Part shown: piece after piece, positions 27,556 through 35,517 of the stretch | Layout of the letters: each line of letters begins with the position of its first letter | How positions within the stretch are numbered: position 1 is the stretch's first letter | Assembly (NCBI RefSeq): GCF_022179345.1 | Contig: NZ_BPQR01000035.1 | Span: 1-64,000, forward strand | Direction of reading: 5' to 3' | DNA: 64,000 nucleotides | From: Methylobacterium jeotgali | GTDB lineage: Bacteria; Pseudomonadota; Alphaproteobacteria; Rhizobiales; Beijerinckiaceae | The notes under the pieces: generated by a model | The model's database searches: none | The model's input: only the letters and a program-made list of their open reading frames with translations | What the model was told of the DNA's origin: nothing | Program-made: the position numbers and the translations under genes

Positions 27556-28416
27556 TCAGGCGACGCGCTTCAGCGCGACGGGCGGACGCTCCTGCGGCGG
27601 CGGCAGGGAGGGGTCTAGGCTCTCGAGCGCGCCGAGCGGTGCGCCGGTGTCCCCGCTCGCGCGGCGGCGGCGCAGCCACCACCAAGCCGCCCCCGCGAGG
27701 CCAAGCCCGGCGGCCCCGGCCCCCATCGCCACGGTGCCGCCGTCGAGCCCGCCCGCCTTCGCGGGGGCCGCGGCGAGCGAGCCGGTGGCGAGCACCTGGC
27801 TGCGGTCGACCGGCACGAACACCACCGAGACCTTCTCGTAGTTCAGGCCCTCGATGCTGTTGGCGACGAGCATCTTGATCTGCGGCAGCAGGGCCTTCAG
27901 GGGCGCGTCCTTGTCGTGGCGGATGAAGACGGAGGCCGAGGAGGGCGTCGCGTCCTGCTTGAGGAGGTCGTTCTTCGGCAGCACCACGTGGATGCGGGCC
28001 GAGAGCACGCCGTCGATGCCGGAGATCGTCTTCGAGAGCTCCTCGCTCAGCGCGTAGACGTAGCGGGCCCGCTCCTCCGTGGGCGAGGCGATGAGGCCGC
28101 CGCCCTTGAAGACCTCGCCCATGTTGGTGAAGCTCTGGCGCGGGTAGCCGCCTGCCTTGAGCACCTCGACGGCCTGGGCGAAGCGGCCCTGGTCGACCTG
28201 CACGGTGCTCGACCCGTCCTTGCTGCTCGCCCGGCTCGCCTCGATGCCCTTGTCGAGGAGGAGGGCCACCATCTCGTTGGCCTCGCGCTCGGAGAGCTTG
28301 GTGTAGAGGTCGGTCTTGCAGCCGCCGAGCACGAGGGCGACGAGGGCCAGCGCCGCGATCCGCCGGGCGCGGCCGCGCTTCGCGGGCCGGGACGGGCTGG
28401 GGTTCGAGGCGTCCAT
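27556..28416 (-). CDS. sctJ: Type III secretion inner-membrane ring lipoprotein SctJ
   Basis: 286 residues starting at the ATG at 28416, which has a GGAGAC site 4 bases upstream. The lipobox LVLGGC places the lipidated Cys at 33. The YscJ/FliF ring-building domains follow (about 35-200, with LYTKLSEREANEMVALLL and SARIHVVLPKND). A C-terminal transmembrane helix (about 224-246) precedes an Arg cluster and a 40-residue tail. It corresponds to rhizobial nolT and forms the inner ring with SctD. Confidence 0.94.
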   Translation of the reverse strand: MDASNPSPSRPAKRGRARRIAALALVALVLGGCKTDLYTKLSEREANEMVALLLDKGIEASRASSKDGSSTVQVDQGRFAQAVEVLKAGGYPRQSFTNMGEVFKGGGLIASPTEERARYVYALSEELSKTISGIDGVLSARIHVVLPKNDLLKQDATPSSASVFIRHDKDAPLKALLPQIKMLVANSIEGLNYEKVSVVFVPVDRSQVLATGSLAAAPAKAGGLDGGTVAMGAGAAGLGLAGAAWWWLRRRRASGDTGAPLGALESLDPSLPPPQERPPVALKRVA

Positions 28417-28456
28417 GACGGTCTCCGGATCGGGAAGGGAGGCGGGGCGCATCGCG

Positions 28457-29044
28457 TCAGCCCGAGGAGAGGAGCTTGTTTAGGGAGCCGGTGAAGCTGC
28501 CGGTGGTCTTCGAGACCACGGAGACCTGGATCACCTGCCCGCTCACCTGCTCGAGCTGCTGGAGCATCGCGTCGAAGCCGGGGTTGCGACTCTGGCCGGG
28601 CTGGGTCGTCGGCTGGCCGGCGATCTCGGGGCCTGCGGGCGCGGCCTCCGCCCGCAGGGGCGCCGCGGCGGGGCCGGGCGGGCGCATGGCGACCTTGAGG
28701 GTCGGGCCCTCGACGGCCGGCGGCGATCCCGCGCCGGGCCGGCGCCAGGCGGCGTCGCCCTGCTGGAGGCGCCCGACGCCGTCGAGCACGCTGTCGCCCA
28801 TGGAGCGGCCCATCTGGTGCGGACCGGCGGGAACCTCGGAGACCGGCGCCGAACGGGGCGTCGCCTGCGGCGGAAGGCCCGCCTCGCGCACGGCCTGAGC
28901 GGGCGCCTGAGCCTGCTGGCCGGCCAGCGCGCCGTCGAAGCCGCCGGCCTGGCCCGGCGCCGCGACGGGTCCCGGGCCGCCGACGCCGCCCGCTGCTCCC
29001 GCCCCGAGGGATGCCGCCCCGGCGGCGACCGTCTCGACTGCCAT
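28457..29044 (-). CDS. sctI: Type III secretion inner rod protein SctI-like (NolB position)
   Basis: 195 residues. The first 150 are low-complexity, rich in Ala, Gly and Pro, and poorly conserved; the last 45 (MLQQLEQVSGQVIQVSVVSK, then a short serine-leucine tail) have the helix-turn pattern of inner rod proteins. It is the first gene of the minus-strand operon, the same place as nolB in rhizobia. A tts-like box lies 37 bases upstream. SctI-type rods are usually near 100 residues, so the long disordered N-terminus is notable. Confidence 0.6.
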   Translation of the reverse strand: MAVETVAAGAASLGAGAAGGVGGPGPVAAPGQAGGFDGALAGQQAQAPAQAVREAGLPPQATPRSAPVSEVPAGPHQMGRSMGDSVLDGVGRLQQGDAAWRRPGAGSPPAVEGPTLKVAMRPPGPAAAPLRAEAAPAGPEIAGQPTTQPGQSRNPGFDAMLQQLEQVSGQVIQVSVVSKTTGSFTGSLNKLLSSG

Positions 29045-29080
29045 GTCCCGGAGCCCCCTTCGAGAAAATCGATGGCCGGA

Positions 29081-29112
29081 GGCTACGGGCCTGACCTGAC
29101 GGCTAGCTGACG
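29081..29112 (-). promoter_or_regulatory. tts-box-like element upstream of the sctI-U operon
   Basis: Read on the minus strand it begins CGTCAGCTAGCC, continues GTCAGGTC and ends CCCGTAGCC. It matches the element at 42180-42211 at 25 of 32 positions. Rhizobial tts boxes, bound by TtsI, share the CGTCAG start and the C-TA end. Confidence 0.6.
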
Positions 29113-29217
29113 AGTCCCGTCCGAACCCGCGAAGCGCGGGGACGGGAGACGGATTCTCGCGGGCCGGGCGAGGCGCCGGCTTGCCAAACCGCGGCCAGGC
29201 TCGAGATTGGCGCGGAC

Positions 29218-29249
29218 TGTCAGCCCGGTGTCGTCGACCTGTCGTAGAC
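29218..29249 (+). promoter_or_regulatory. Weak tts-box-like element before the nolW-like gene
   Basis: It shows GTCAGC near the start and CGTAG near the end with the same spacing as 29081-29112, but matches it at only about half of its positions. It lies 14-32 bases before the two possible start codons. Confidence 0.25.
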
Positions 29250-29280
29250 GAGGGCCGGAATCGTGAGGCGGCGCAGGGTC

Positions 29281-30135
29281 ATGAATCGAATCGCTGGCGG
29301 ATCGTCGGTCGGAAGCTCCCACCGGCCGCGCGGCCTCGTCCTCGCTGCGCCCTTGCTCGCCGCGCCCTTGGCCGCGCTCCTCGCGCTCGCGGTGGCCGCG
29401 CCCCTTCCCGCCGGGGCGGCGGTGCTGAAGCTCTCTGACAAGCCCTACAGCTACACGGTCATCGACCAGGACCTCTCGGCCGCCCTCCAGGAGTTCGGCT
29501 CGAACGTCGGGATCAAGGTCAACATCAGCCCGGAGGTGAAGGGCCGCATCCAGGGCCGCATGCCGGAGGGGACGGCGCAGGCGTTCCTCGACCGTCTGGC
29601 GACGAGCTACAATCTCGAATGGTACTTCGACGGCAGCGTTCTGTTCGTCACCTCCGCCAAGGAAAGCCGCACCCAGCTCCTCGTGCTGAGCCCCATCGGC
29701 TACGAGGACCTCACGGGCGCCCTCGACGCGCTCCAGATCAGCGACGCGCGCTTCCCCCTGCGCCCTTCGCCGGGCAAGGCGGTGGTGATGGTCTCCGGGC
29801 CGCCCCGCTACGTGGCGCTCGTCGAGCAGACGCTGGCCGGCCTCGTCGCCGAGGAGCAGGCAAGGCCGAAGACCGGCCCCGCCGCCCGCAAGGCCCCCCA
29901 GGCGCAGAAGGAGACGGTGCTCACCGTGTTCCGCGGCGGCCAGACCACGGTCCTGCGCGACGGGCGCCCCGAGCGACTCACCGAGGCCGAGGCGCCGACC
30001 CAGTCGGGTCCGCAGCCGGCCGCGAATCAGGTCCGCGCGCCGCTTCCCGCCGGCACCGCCCTCCCCGGCCCCGTCCTCCCGGCTCCGGTTCCGGCGATCC
30101 CGCAGCCCGCCGGCCTGCCGCTTCTCTCCCGCTGA
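29281..30135 (+). CDS. NolW/RhcC1-like split secretin N-terminal protein (SctC N-domain)
   Basis: 284 residues; an in-frame GTG at 29263 is an alternative start. A signal peptide of about 46 residues ends near AGAA. The N0 domain (YTVIDQDLSAALQEFG, about 55-125) and an N1-like domain (about 128-190, with VVMVSGPPRYVALVEQ) match RhcC1/NolW, the separate N-terminal part of the split rhizobial secretin. There is no secretin pore domain. A Pro/Ala-rich tail follows. It is divergent from the sctI operon, as nolW is from nolB. The pore may be supplied by the CpaC-like secretin at 48420-50033. Confidence 0.85.
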   Translation: MNRIAGGSSVGSSHRPRGLVLAAPLLAAPLAALLALAVAAPLPAGAAVLKLSDKPYSYTVIDQDLSAALQEFGSNVGIKVNISPEVKGRIQGRMPEGTAQAFLDRLATSYNLEWYFDGSVLFVTSAKESRTQLLVLSPIGYEDLTGALDALQISDARFPLRPSPGKAVVMVSGPPRYVALVEQTLAGLVAEEQARPKTGPAARKAPQAQKETVLTVFRGGQTTVLRDGRPERLTEAEAPTQSGPQPAANQVRAPLPAGTALPGPVLPAPVPAIPQPAGLPLLSR

Positions 30136-30300
30136 TCGCGGGCCTGCGCAGGCAACTCTTCCGGAAGGCGCGCCCGTCCCGGCACGGCGCCGGGCCGTCT
30201 TCGCGCGCCCTGCCTGACACTAGGCACGCGCGCGGGCGTCTCCGCGCCGCCGGGAGGCGATCCGGCGACCGGATTCGGTGAGCCGGCTCAACCGCATCAC

Positions 30301-30332
30301 CGTCAGGTTCCCGAAAGCTCGCCTTCCTAGCG
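30301..30332 (+). promoter_or_regulatory. tts-box-like element upstream of the needle/sctD/sctV operon
   Basis: It begins CGTCAGGTT, then CCGAAAGCT, then CTTCCTAG. It is identical at 27 of 32 positions to the box at 41939-41970 and close to the rhizobial tts consensus (CGTCAG, CGAAAGCT, CCTA). It lies in the 363-base gap 30136-30498, where no gene is seen, 167 bases before the first small gene. Confidence 0.65.
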
Positions 30333-30498
30333 TCCCGGCCGTGGCGCTCCGCGGCGGCGGGAAAACACCCCTCCGACGCGGCGCCGACGAGCGGCCGGGG
30401 CGCGTTCGCGCGTCCGCGGCCTTTCGAGGAAGCGAGAGGCCGTGCCCGGCGTCTCCCGCGACGCGGGGCGCGCCGGACCGGCCACAAGGGAGCAGCCG

Positions 30499-30717
30499 AT
30501 GCTCGGAACGATCGGGAACATCGCGGGCGGCCTTCTGGGCGGCCCCCTCGGCAGCCTGGCCGGCGGGGCGATCGGAAGCGCCCTCGACGGCGGCAGCGGC
30601 GGCGGAGAGGCCAAGGCCTTCGAGCAGGCGCTCGGCCAGTTCGCCACGCAGGTCGCCGGCGACGCCATGGACGAGATGAACCAGGCGATGGCCGACACCG
30701 AAGAGGATTTCGCCTGA
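30499..30717 (+). CDS. Small glycine-zipper protein, T3SS needle or pilus candidate
   Basis: 72 residues from the ATG at 30499, which has a GGGAG site 7 bases upstream. The N-terminal half is a glycine-zipper hydrophobic helix (IGNIAGGLLGGPLGSLAGG), and the C-terminal half is a charged amphipathic helix ending DTEEDFA. It is the first gene after a tts-like box. Size and two-helix pattern suit a needle, pilus or small secreted protein, but needle proteins are not usually so glycine-rich; the assignment is positional. Confidence 0.5.
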   Translation: MLGTIGNIAGGLLGGPLGSLAGGAIGSALDGGSGGGEAKAFEQALGQFATQVAGDAMDEMNQAMADTEEDFA

Positions 30718-30796
30718 CCGGGCGGGATTCAGGGATCCGGGCCCCGCGGCCCGGCCCCGTGAACGCAGACCAATCCAGATCAGACAGGAGACGATG

Positions 30797-31027
30797 ATGG
30801 CCGGTGGAATTCTCGGAGGCATCACCAACGCGATCGGCGGCCTGGTGGGCGGCGGTGGCGGCGGCGCGGGCGGTGCCGGCGGCGCGGGGGGCGACAGCTT
30901 CGCCAACAACCTCTCCCAGCTCAAGCAGGTGAGCGAGGAGCAGCAGCAGAAGCAGATGGAGCTTCGCATGGTCTCCGCGAAGCTCGGCACGGACCAGAAC
31001 GCCGCCAAGGAGAAGCCGCAGCAGTAA
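30797..31027 (+). CDS. Small T3SS needle-like protein (SctF candidate)
   Basis: About 76 residues; tandem ATGs occur at 30794 and 30797, and the AGGAG site favours the second. A glycine-rich N-terminal segment resembling that of the preceding protein is followed by a helical tail (QLKQVSEEQQQKQMELRMVS), the kind of C-terminal coiled helix that packs inside SctF needles. The two small genes are 79 bases apart and may encode major and minor subunits. Confidence 0.5.
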   Translation: MAGGILGGITNAIGGLVGGGGGGAGGAGGAGGDSFANNLSQLKQVSEEQQQKQMELRMVSAKLGTDQNAAKEKPQQ

Positions 31028-31124
31028 GGCTGCGCACCGGGGCCGGCCCGTCCGGCCCCGCGCTTCCAGCCAAATGCGCCCCGCGCCGCTCGCGTGCGGG
31101 GCGCCCACCATGAGGGGTGAAGCC

Positions 31125-32198
31125 GTGGCGAGCGCGAACGACACCATCGAGACCGATTTTCATGCCGGCGCCCCGCGCGTCGACGAGGCCTATGCCTTCG
31201 AGATCCGCTCGGGGCTCTATCTCGGGCTGACCCACGCGGTCGCCGAGGGCCGGCACCTGTTCGGCAGCGGCGAGGATTGCGACCTCGTGCTCCTGGAGCC
31301 GGGTCTCGCCACCACCCACGCCGCGATCGTCCTTGAGGGCGACACCATCCGCGTCGAGGGCCTGGCCGAGGGCGTCGCCGTCGAGGGCGCCGGGCTCGTG
31401 CCGCCGGGCGCCGCCCGCACCGTGCGGCTGCCGGCCGTGGTCCGGATCGGGCCGGTCGAGACCGCCTGGCGCGGGTCCGGGGCCGCCGAGGAGGCGCCCG
31501 CGCCGCAGGCCGCGCTGCCCGCCTGGCGCCGGTTCCTGCAGCGGCCGGCGATGCCCGGCATCGCCGCGGCCGGGTTCCTGGCCGCCACCCTCTTCCTCAC
31601 CGTCGCCAAGCCCATCGCCGACGCGGCCTCCCTCGCGGAGGGCGCCCGCGGGGCCGTCTCGGCGGTGCCCGAGGCCGCGACGCCCGCCACGCTCTCCGCG
31701 CCGTCACCGGCGAGGGAGGCGGTTCCGGGTCCGAACGAGGGTCCGGTCAAGGGCGCCCCCAAGGAGGCCAAGGATATCGGCCGAACGGCTCCGGCGCCGT
31801 CCCAGCGCAGCCTGGAGACCGCCACCGCCTCGCTTCGGGCGGCCGTCGAGGGCGCCGGGCTCCTCAACGTCCACCTCTCCTCCAGCGGCGGCGCCGTCAG
31901 CGCCAGCGGGACCGTCGAGCCGGCCCAGGCCCGGCGGTGGGAGGCGCTCCAGAAGGAGTTCGACGAACGCTTCGTCGGCGAGGTCACCCTCGTCAACAGC
32001 GTCGCCGTCAAGGCCGAGAAGCTGCCCGCCTCCCTCGGCATCGAGGGCGTGTGGCGGGGGCCGCAGCCCTACATCGTGGTGCGCGGGCAGCGCTACCTCG
32101 TCGGCGCCGTCGTCGACGGCGGCTGGGCGATCCGGGGCATCGAGGCCGACCGGGTGATGCTGGAGCGCGAGGGCCGCCTCGTCGCCATGCGCTTCTGA
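31125..32198 (+). CDS. sctD: Type III secretion inner-membrane ring protein SctD
   Basis: 357 residues from a GTG at 31125 with AGGGG 7 bases upstream; ATGs at 31074 and 31110 are in frame but poorly placed. A cytosolic FHA-like domain (about 20-120, with GRHLFGSGEDCDLVLLEPGL) is followed by a single transmembrane helix (about 145-165), a Pro/Ala-rich linker and periplasmic ring modules (about 240-350, with VSASGTVEPAQARRWEAL). This architecture is typical of SctD/YscD/PrgH. It partners SctJ in the inner ring. Confidence 0.85.
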   Translation: MASANDTIETDFHAGAPRVDEAYAFEIRSGLYLGLTHAVAEGRHLFGSGEDCDLVLLEPGLATTHAAIVLEGDTIRVEGLAEGVAVEGAGLVPPGAARTVRLPAVVRIGPVETAWRGSGAAEEAPAPQAALPAWRRFLQRPAMPGIAAAGFLAATLFLTVAKPIADAASLAEGARGAVSAVPEAATPATLSAPSPAREAVPGPNEGPVKGAPKEAKDIGRTAPAPSQRSLETATASLRAAVEGAGLLNVHLSSSGGAVSASGTVEPAQARRWEALQKEFDERFVGEVTLVNSVAVKAEKLPASLGIEGVWRGPQPYIVVRGQRYLVGAVVDGGWAIRGIEADRVMLEREGRLVAMRF

Positions 32199-32260
32199 AC
32201 CCCGCCGCCTCCCGAAACCGACCGGCCCGCTGACCCGCGCGCCGACTGGAAGGACGCATC

Positions 32261-32815
32261 ATGGCCCGCCTGCGCCGCTCGCCCGTCTCCACCGGGACCA
32301 CCCCGCCCGCCGCTCCGCCCCCGGCCGGGGCAGACGGGCTCGGCCGCGATCCGCGCGCCGACGGTCTCGATCCGCGGGCCCGGCTCGACGGGGCGGCACC
32401 CCTCGGCGAGCGCGGCGGCCGCGGCAGCGAGGCCGTTGGCCAGGGGCCGGGCGAGGAGGGTGTCGAGCTCGACGCGGCGATCGACGCCATGCTCGCCGCC
32501 GGCGGCGTCGATGCGGTGACGCGGGTGCGCCTCAGCGAGGCCCGCCGGGCCATCGCGGAGGCCGGCGCCGGCGAGGCGGAGGTCTTCGAGGGCGCGAGCC
32601 TGTCGCGCTCCCTGTTCCGCTTCGTGATGCCCCGCCTGCACCACCCGGAGGTGCTGCGCGGCGACCGCCACCGGGCGCTGTTGGAGGGCCTCGCCGAGGG
32701 GCTCGCCGCCGAGAGCGACGACGGCATCGTGCGCGAGGGCGCCCTCGTGGTCCACCGCGAGCTGCGCCGCCTCGCGATGCTGCGCGCCAGCCGAAACGCG
32801 CTGATCGAGGGATGA
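32261..32815 (+). CDS. SctX-like early substrate candidate
   Basis: 184 residues with a disordered, Pro/Arg-rich N-terminal 60 residues and a helical C-terminus. The tail (SLFRFVMPRLHHPEVLRGD, then repeated leucine-rich helices) aligns plausibly with the YscX C-terminus, which binds YscY. The order sctX-sctY-sctV is conserved in Yersinia, and here the next two genes are a TPR protein and sctV, with a 4-base overlap. The assignment is inferred from position and pattern; an unrelated effector or chaperone is possible. Confidence 0.45.
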   Translation: MARLRRSPVSTGTTPPAAPPPAGADGLGRDPRADGLDPRARLDGAAPLGERGGRGSEAVGQGPGEEGVELDAAIDAMLAAGGVDAVTRVRLSEARRAIAEAGAGEAEVFEGASLSRSLFRFVMPRLHHPEVLRGDRHRALLEGLAEGLAAESDDGIVREGALVVHRELRRLAMLRASRNALIEG

Positions 32816-33300
32816 CGGCCATGCTCGACCCGAAATCCGATCCCCCGCTCGATCCGGCGGACGATCTTTCCGGAGACGCGGCGGTCGCCCTGCCCGTGCC
32901 GGCCCTCGCGACCGTCGCGATGCCCGCGCTCGCCGGCCGCCACCGGCCGCTGATCGCCCGCGAGCAGCGCGACCTTCTCTGCGCGCTCGCCTACGTCGCC
33001 CTCGGCGTCGGCGATTCCGCCCAGGCCGTGACGCTGCTCGGCCTCGTCCTTCGCGAGGCTCCCGATGATGCCGGCGTGCTCCGCCTTCTCGCCTACGCCC
33101 TGGTCGAGGCCGGCAGCGGCGCCCAGGCGCTCGCGGCGCTCGACCGTCTGGAGCGGATCGAGCCGGCGCAGGCCCCGCCGATGCTGCTGCTGCGCAGCCA
33201 GGCCCTGCGCCTCGCCGGCCGGCTCGACGAGGGCCGCGCCGTGTTCCGCCGCTTCGTCGAGACCCGCCAGACCGCGCCCGCCGAGGAGACCCGCCGATGA
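32812..33300 (+). CDS. TPR chaperone, SctY-like
   Basis: 162 residues. Roughly three tetratricopeptide repeats span about 45-150 (ALAYVALGVGDSAQAVTLLGL, about 57-77; VLRLLAYALVEAG; LLLRSQALRLAGRLDEGRA). TPR proteins next to sctV include YscY and the rhizobial y4yS type. It overlaps the SctX-like gene by 4 bases and the sctV gene by 4 bases, so the three are coupled. It probably binds the SctX-like protein or SctV. Confidence 0.6.
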   Translation: MTAMLDPKSDPPLDPADDLSGDAAVALPVPALATVAMPALAGRHRPLIAREQRDLLCALAYVALGVGDSAQAVTLLGLVLREAPDDAGVLRLLAYALVEAGSGAQALAALDRLERIEPAQAPPMLLLRSQALRLAGRLDEGRAVFRRFVETRQTAPAEETRR

Positions 33301-35459
33301 CCGACGCCCTCGGCACCGCCCGGACCTTCCTGCGCCGCCTGCCCGCGAGCCCCGACATCGCGGTGGCCCTCGTCGTCGTGCTCGCCGTGGCGATGATGGT
33401 GCTGCCGATGCCGCACGTCCTCGTCGACGCGCTGATCGCCTTCAACCTCGGCTTCGCGGTGCTGCTGCTGATGGTGGCGCTCTACGTGGTGAGCCCGCTC
33501 TCCTTCTCGACCCTGCCGGGGATCATCCTGATCTCGACGGTGTTCCGGCTGGCGCTGACCATCACCACCGCCCGCCTGATCCTCGCCGAGGGCGATGCCG
33601 GCGACATCATCCGCACCTTCGGCGAGTTCGTGATCTCGGGGAACCTGATCGTCGGCCTCGTGGTGTTCCTCATCATCACGCTCGTGCAGTTCATCGTCAT
33701 CGCCAAGGGCGCCGAGCGGGTCGCCGAGGTCGGCGCCCGCTTCACCCTCGACGCGCTGCCCGGCAAGCAGATGGCGATCGACGCCGAGCTGCGGAACGGC
33801 GACATCGACCAGGCCCAGGCCAAGGCCCGCCGGAACACCCTGGAGCGGGAGAGCCAGCTCTACGGCGCCATGGACGGCGCCATGAAGTTCGTAAAGGGCG
33901 ACGCCATCGCCGGGCTCGTCGTCATCGCCGTCAACATGATCGGCGGGCTGGCCATCGGCACCCTCGTGCGGGGGATGCCGATCGGGCAGGCGCTCCACGA
34001 GTACACCCTGCTCTCGATCGGCGATGCGCTGATCTCGCAGATCCCGGCGCTGCTGCTCTCGCTGACCGCCGGCACCATCGTCACCCGCGTCACCGGCGGG
34101 CGCGACATCGGCCTCGGCCGCGACATCGCCGAGCAGCTCGTCTCAGACCCCCGGGCGCTCCGCCTCGCCGCCGCCGTGCTGCTCGGCATGGCCGCGATCC
34201 CGGGCTTTCCCGCCCCGATCTTCCTGGTGCTGGCCGCGGCCTTCGCGGCGGCGAGCTTCCGGCGCAAGCCGGAGCCGGCTGCGGAAGTGGCCGGCGAGGC
34301 CACGGCCGAGGAGCAGGAATCCGCCCGCGCCCGCAAGCCGGCCCTTCCCGCCGAGGCGGTGCCGGTCATGCTCGTGCTCGCGCCCGGCCTGCTGGAGCGG
34401 CTCGACGCGGGCGCGCTCGCCAAGGGCATCGCCCGCATCCGCTCCGGCGTCTCGACGGATCTCGGCGTGCTCATCCCCGAGGTCGGCACCGGGGTCGACC
34501 CGCAGCTCGGCGAGGGCGAGTTCCGCCTCGACGTCGAGGGCGTGCCGGTCGATGCCGGCCATATCCGCCCCACGCTGCTCGTCCTCGACGACGACGTGGC
34601 GAACCTCGAGCTCGCCGGCATCCCCTACACGACCGAGGACGGCGCCGGCGCGCCGGTCTGGATCGAGGCCGAGCACCGCCCGGCGCTCCGCGAGGCCGGC
34701 ATCGGCCATCTCGACGCGGGCGAGCTGGTCGCCGCGCGCCTGCGGGCCGTGCTGATGCGCTACACCGGCCGCTTCGTCGGCATCCAGGAGACCCGCGCCC
34801 TGCTGGCGCGGATGGAGACGGGCTACGCCGACCTCGTCAAGGAGGTGCTGCGCTCGGTCCCCGTGCCGCGGATCGCCGAGGTGCTGCGCCGCCTGCTCGA
34901 GGAGGGCATCCCGATGCGCAACACGCGCATCCTGCTCGAGGCGCTGGCCGAATGGGGCGAGCGCGAGCAGAACCCGATGCTGCTCACCGAGTACGTGCGC
35001 TCGGGCCTCAAGCGCCAGATCTGCCACCGGCATGCCAACGCCCACAAGGTCGTGGCCGCCTACGTGCTGGAGCGGGAGGCGGAGGAGGCCGTCCGCGCGG
35101 CGGTGCGCGACACCGCCGTCGGCCCCTACCTCGTCCTCGACGAGCGCCCCTCCGAGGCGCTGCTCTCGCAGATGCGGCGTATCCAGGAGAATGCCGGCCC
35201 CCGCGGGGCGGCGGGCGAGGCCGGGCGGCCGGTGCTGCTCGCGTCCATGGACATCCGCCGCTTCGTGCGTGGCTTCCTCGCCCGCAACGGCGTCGACATC
35301 CCGGTGCTGTCCTACCAGGATCTCGCCGACGAGTTCACGGTGCAGCCGGTCGGCTCGATCAGCCTGCAGCGGGGCCAGGCCAAGGCCGCATCCCCGGCGC
35401 GCACCCCCGTCTCGCCACCCCGCGAGACCGTCCGCGACGCCGCGCTCGCCGCCGGCTGA
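33297..35459 (+). CDS. sctV: Type III secretion major export apparatus protein SctV (FHIPEP family)
   Basis: 720 residues, the usual length. The N-terminal half has about eight transmembrane helices with the FHIPEP signature region (STVFRLALTITTARLILAEG then GDAGDIIRTFGEFV). The conserved cytosolic loop RFTLDALPGKQMAIDAEL is present. The C-terminal domain (about 360-690) forms the nonameric substrate-docking ring. It is the proton-driven core of the export machine. It starts in an ATGA overlap with the TPR gene. Confidence 0.96.
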   Translation: MTDALGTARTFLRRLPASPDIAVALVVVLAVAMMVLPMPHVLVDALIAFNLGFAVLLLMVALYVVSPLSFSTLPGIILISTVFRLALTITTARLILAEGDAGDIIRTFGEFVISGNLIVGLVVFLIITLVQFIVIAKGAERVAEVGARFTLDALPGKQMAIDAELRNGDIDQAQAKARRNTLERESQLYGAMDGAMKFVKGDAIAGLVVIAVNMIGGLAIGTLVRGMPIGQALHEYTLLSIGDALISQIPALLLSLTAGTIVTRVTGGRDIGLGRDIAEQLVSDPRALRLAAAVLLGMAAIPGFPAPIFLVLAAAFAAASFRRKPEPAAEVAGEATAEEQESARARKPALPAEAVPVMLVLAPGLLERLDAGALAKGIARIRSGVSTDLGVLIPEVGTGVDPQLGEGEFRLDVEGVPVDAGHIRPTLLVLDDDVANLELAGIPYTTEDGAGAPVWIEAEHRPALREAGIGHLDAGELVAARLRAVLMRYTGRFVGIQETRALLARMETGYADLVKEVLRSVPVPRIAEVLRRLLEEGIPMRNTRILLEALAEWGEREQNPMLLTEYVRSGLKRQICHRHANAHKVVAAYVLEREAEEAVRAAVRDTAVGPYLVLDERPSEALLSQMRRIQENAGPRGAAGEAGRPVLLASMDIRRFVRGFLARNGVDIPVLSYQDLADEFTVQPVGSISLQRGQAKAASPARTPVSPPRETVRDAALAAG

Positions 35460-35517
35460 ACTCCGCCTTTCCTGACGCCGCACGGGGCGAGGCCCCGAAC
35501 CGACGAGGAGACACGCG

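Noticed and set aside
20465-29044. Flagellar export genes instead of T3SS
   Set aside because: Gene order, SctJ lipobox, SctK and nolW-like partner, and absence of flagellar structural genes fit a non-flagellar T3SS.
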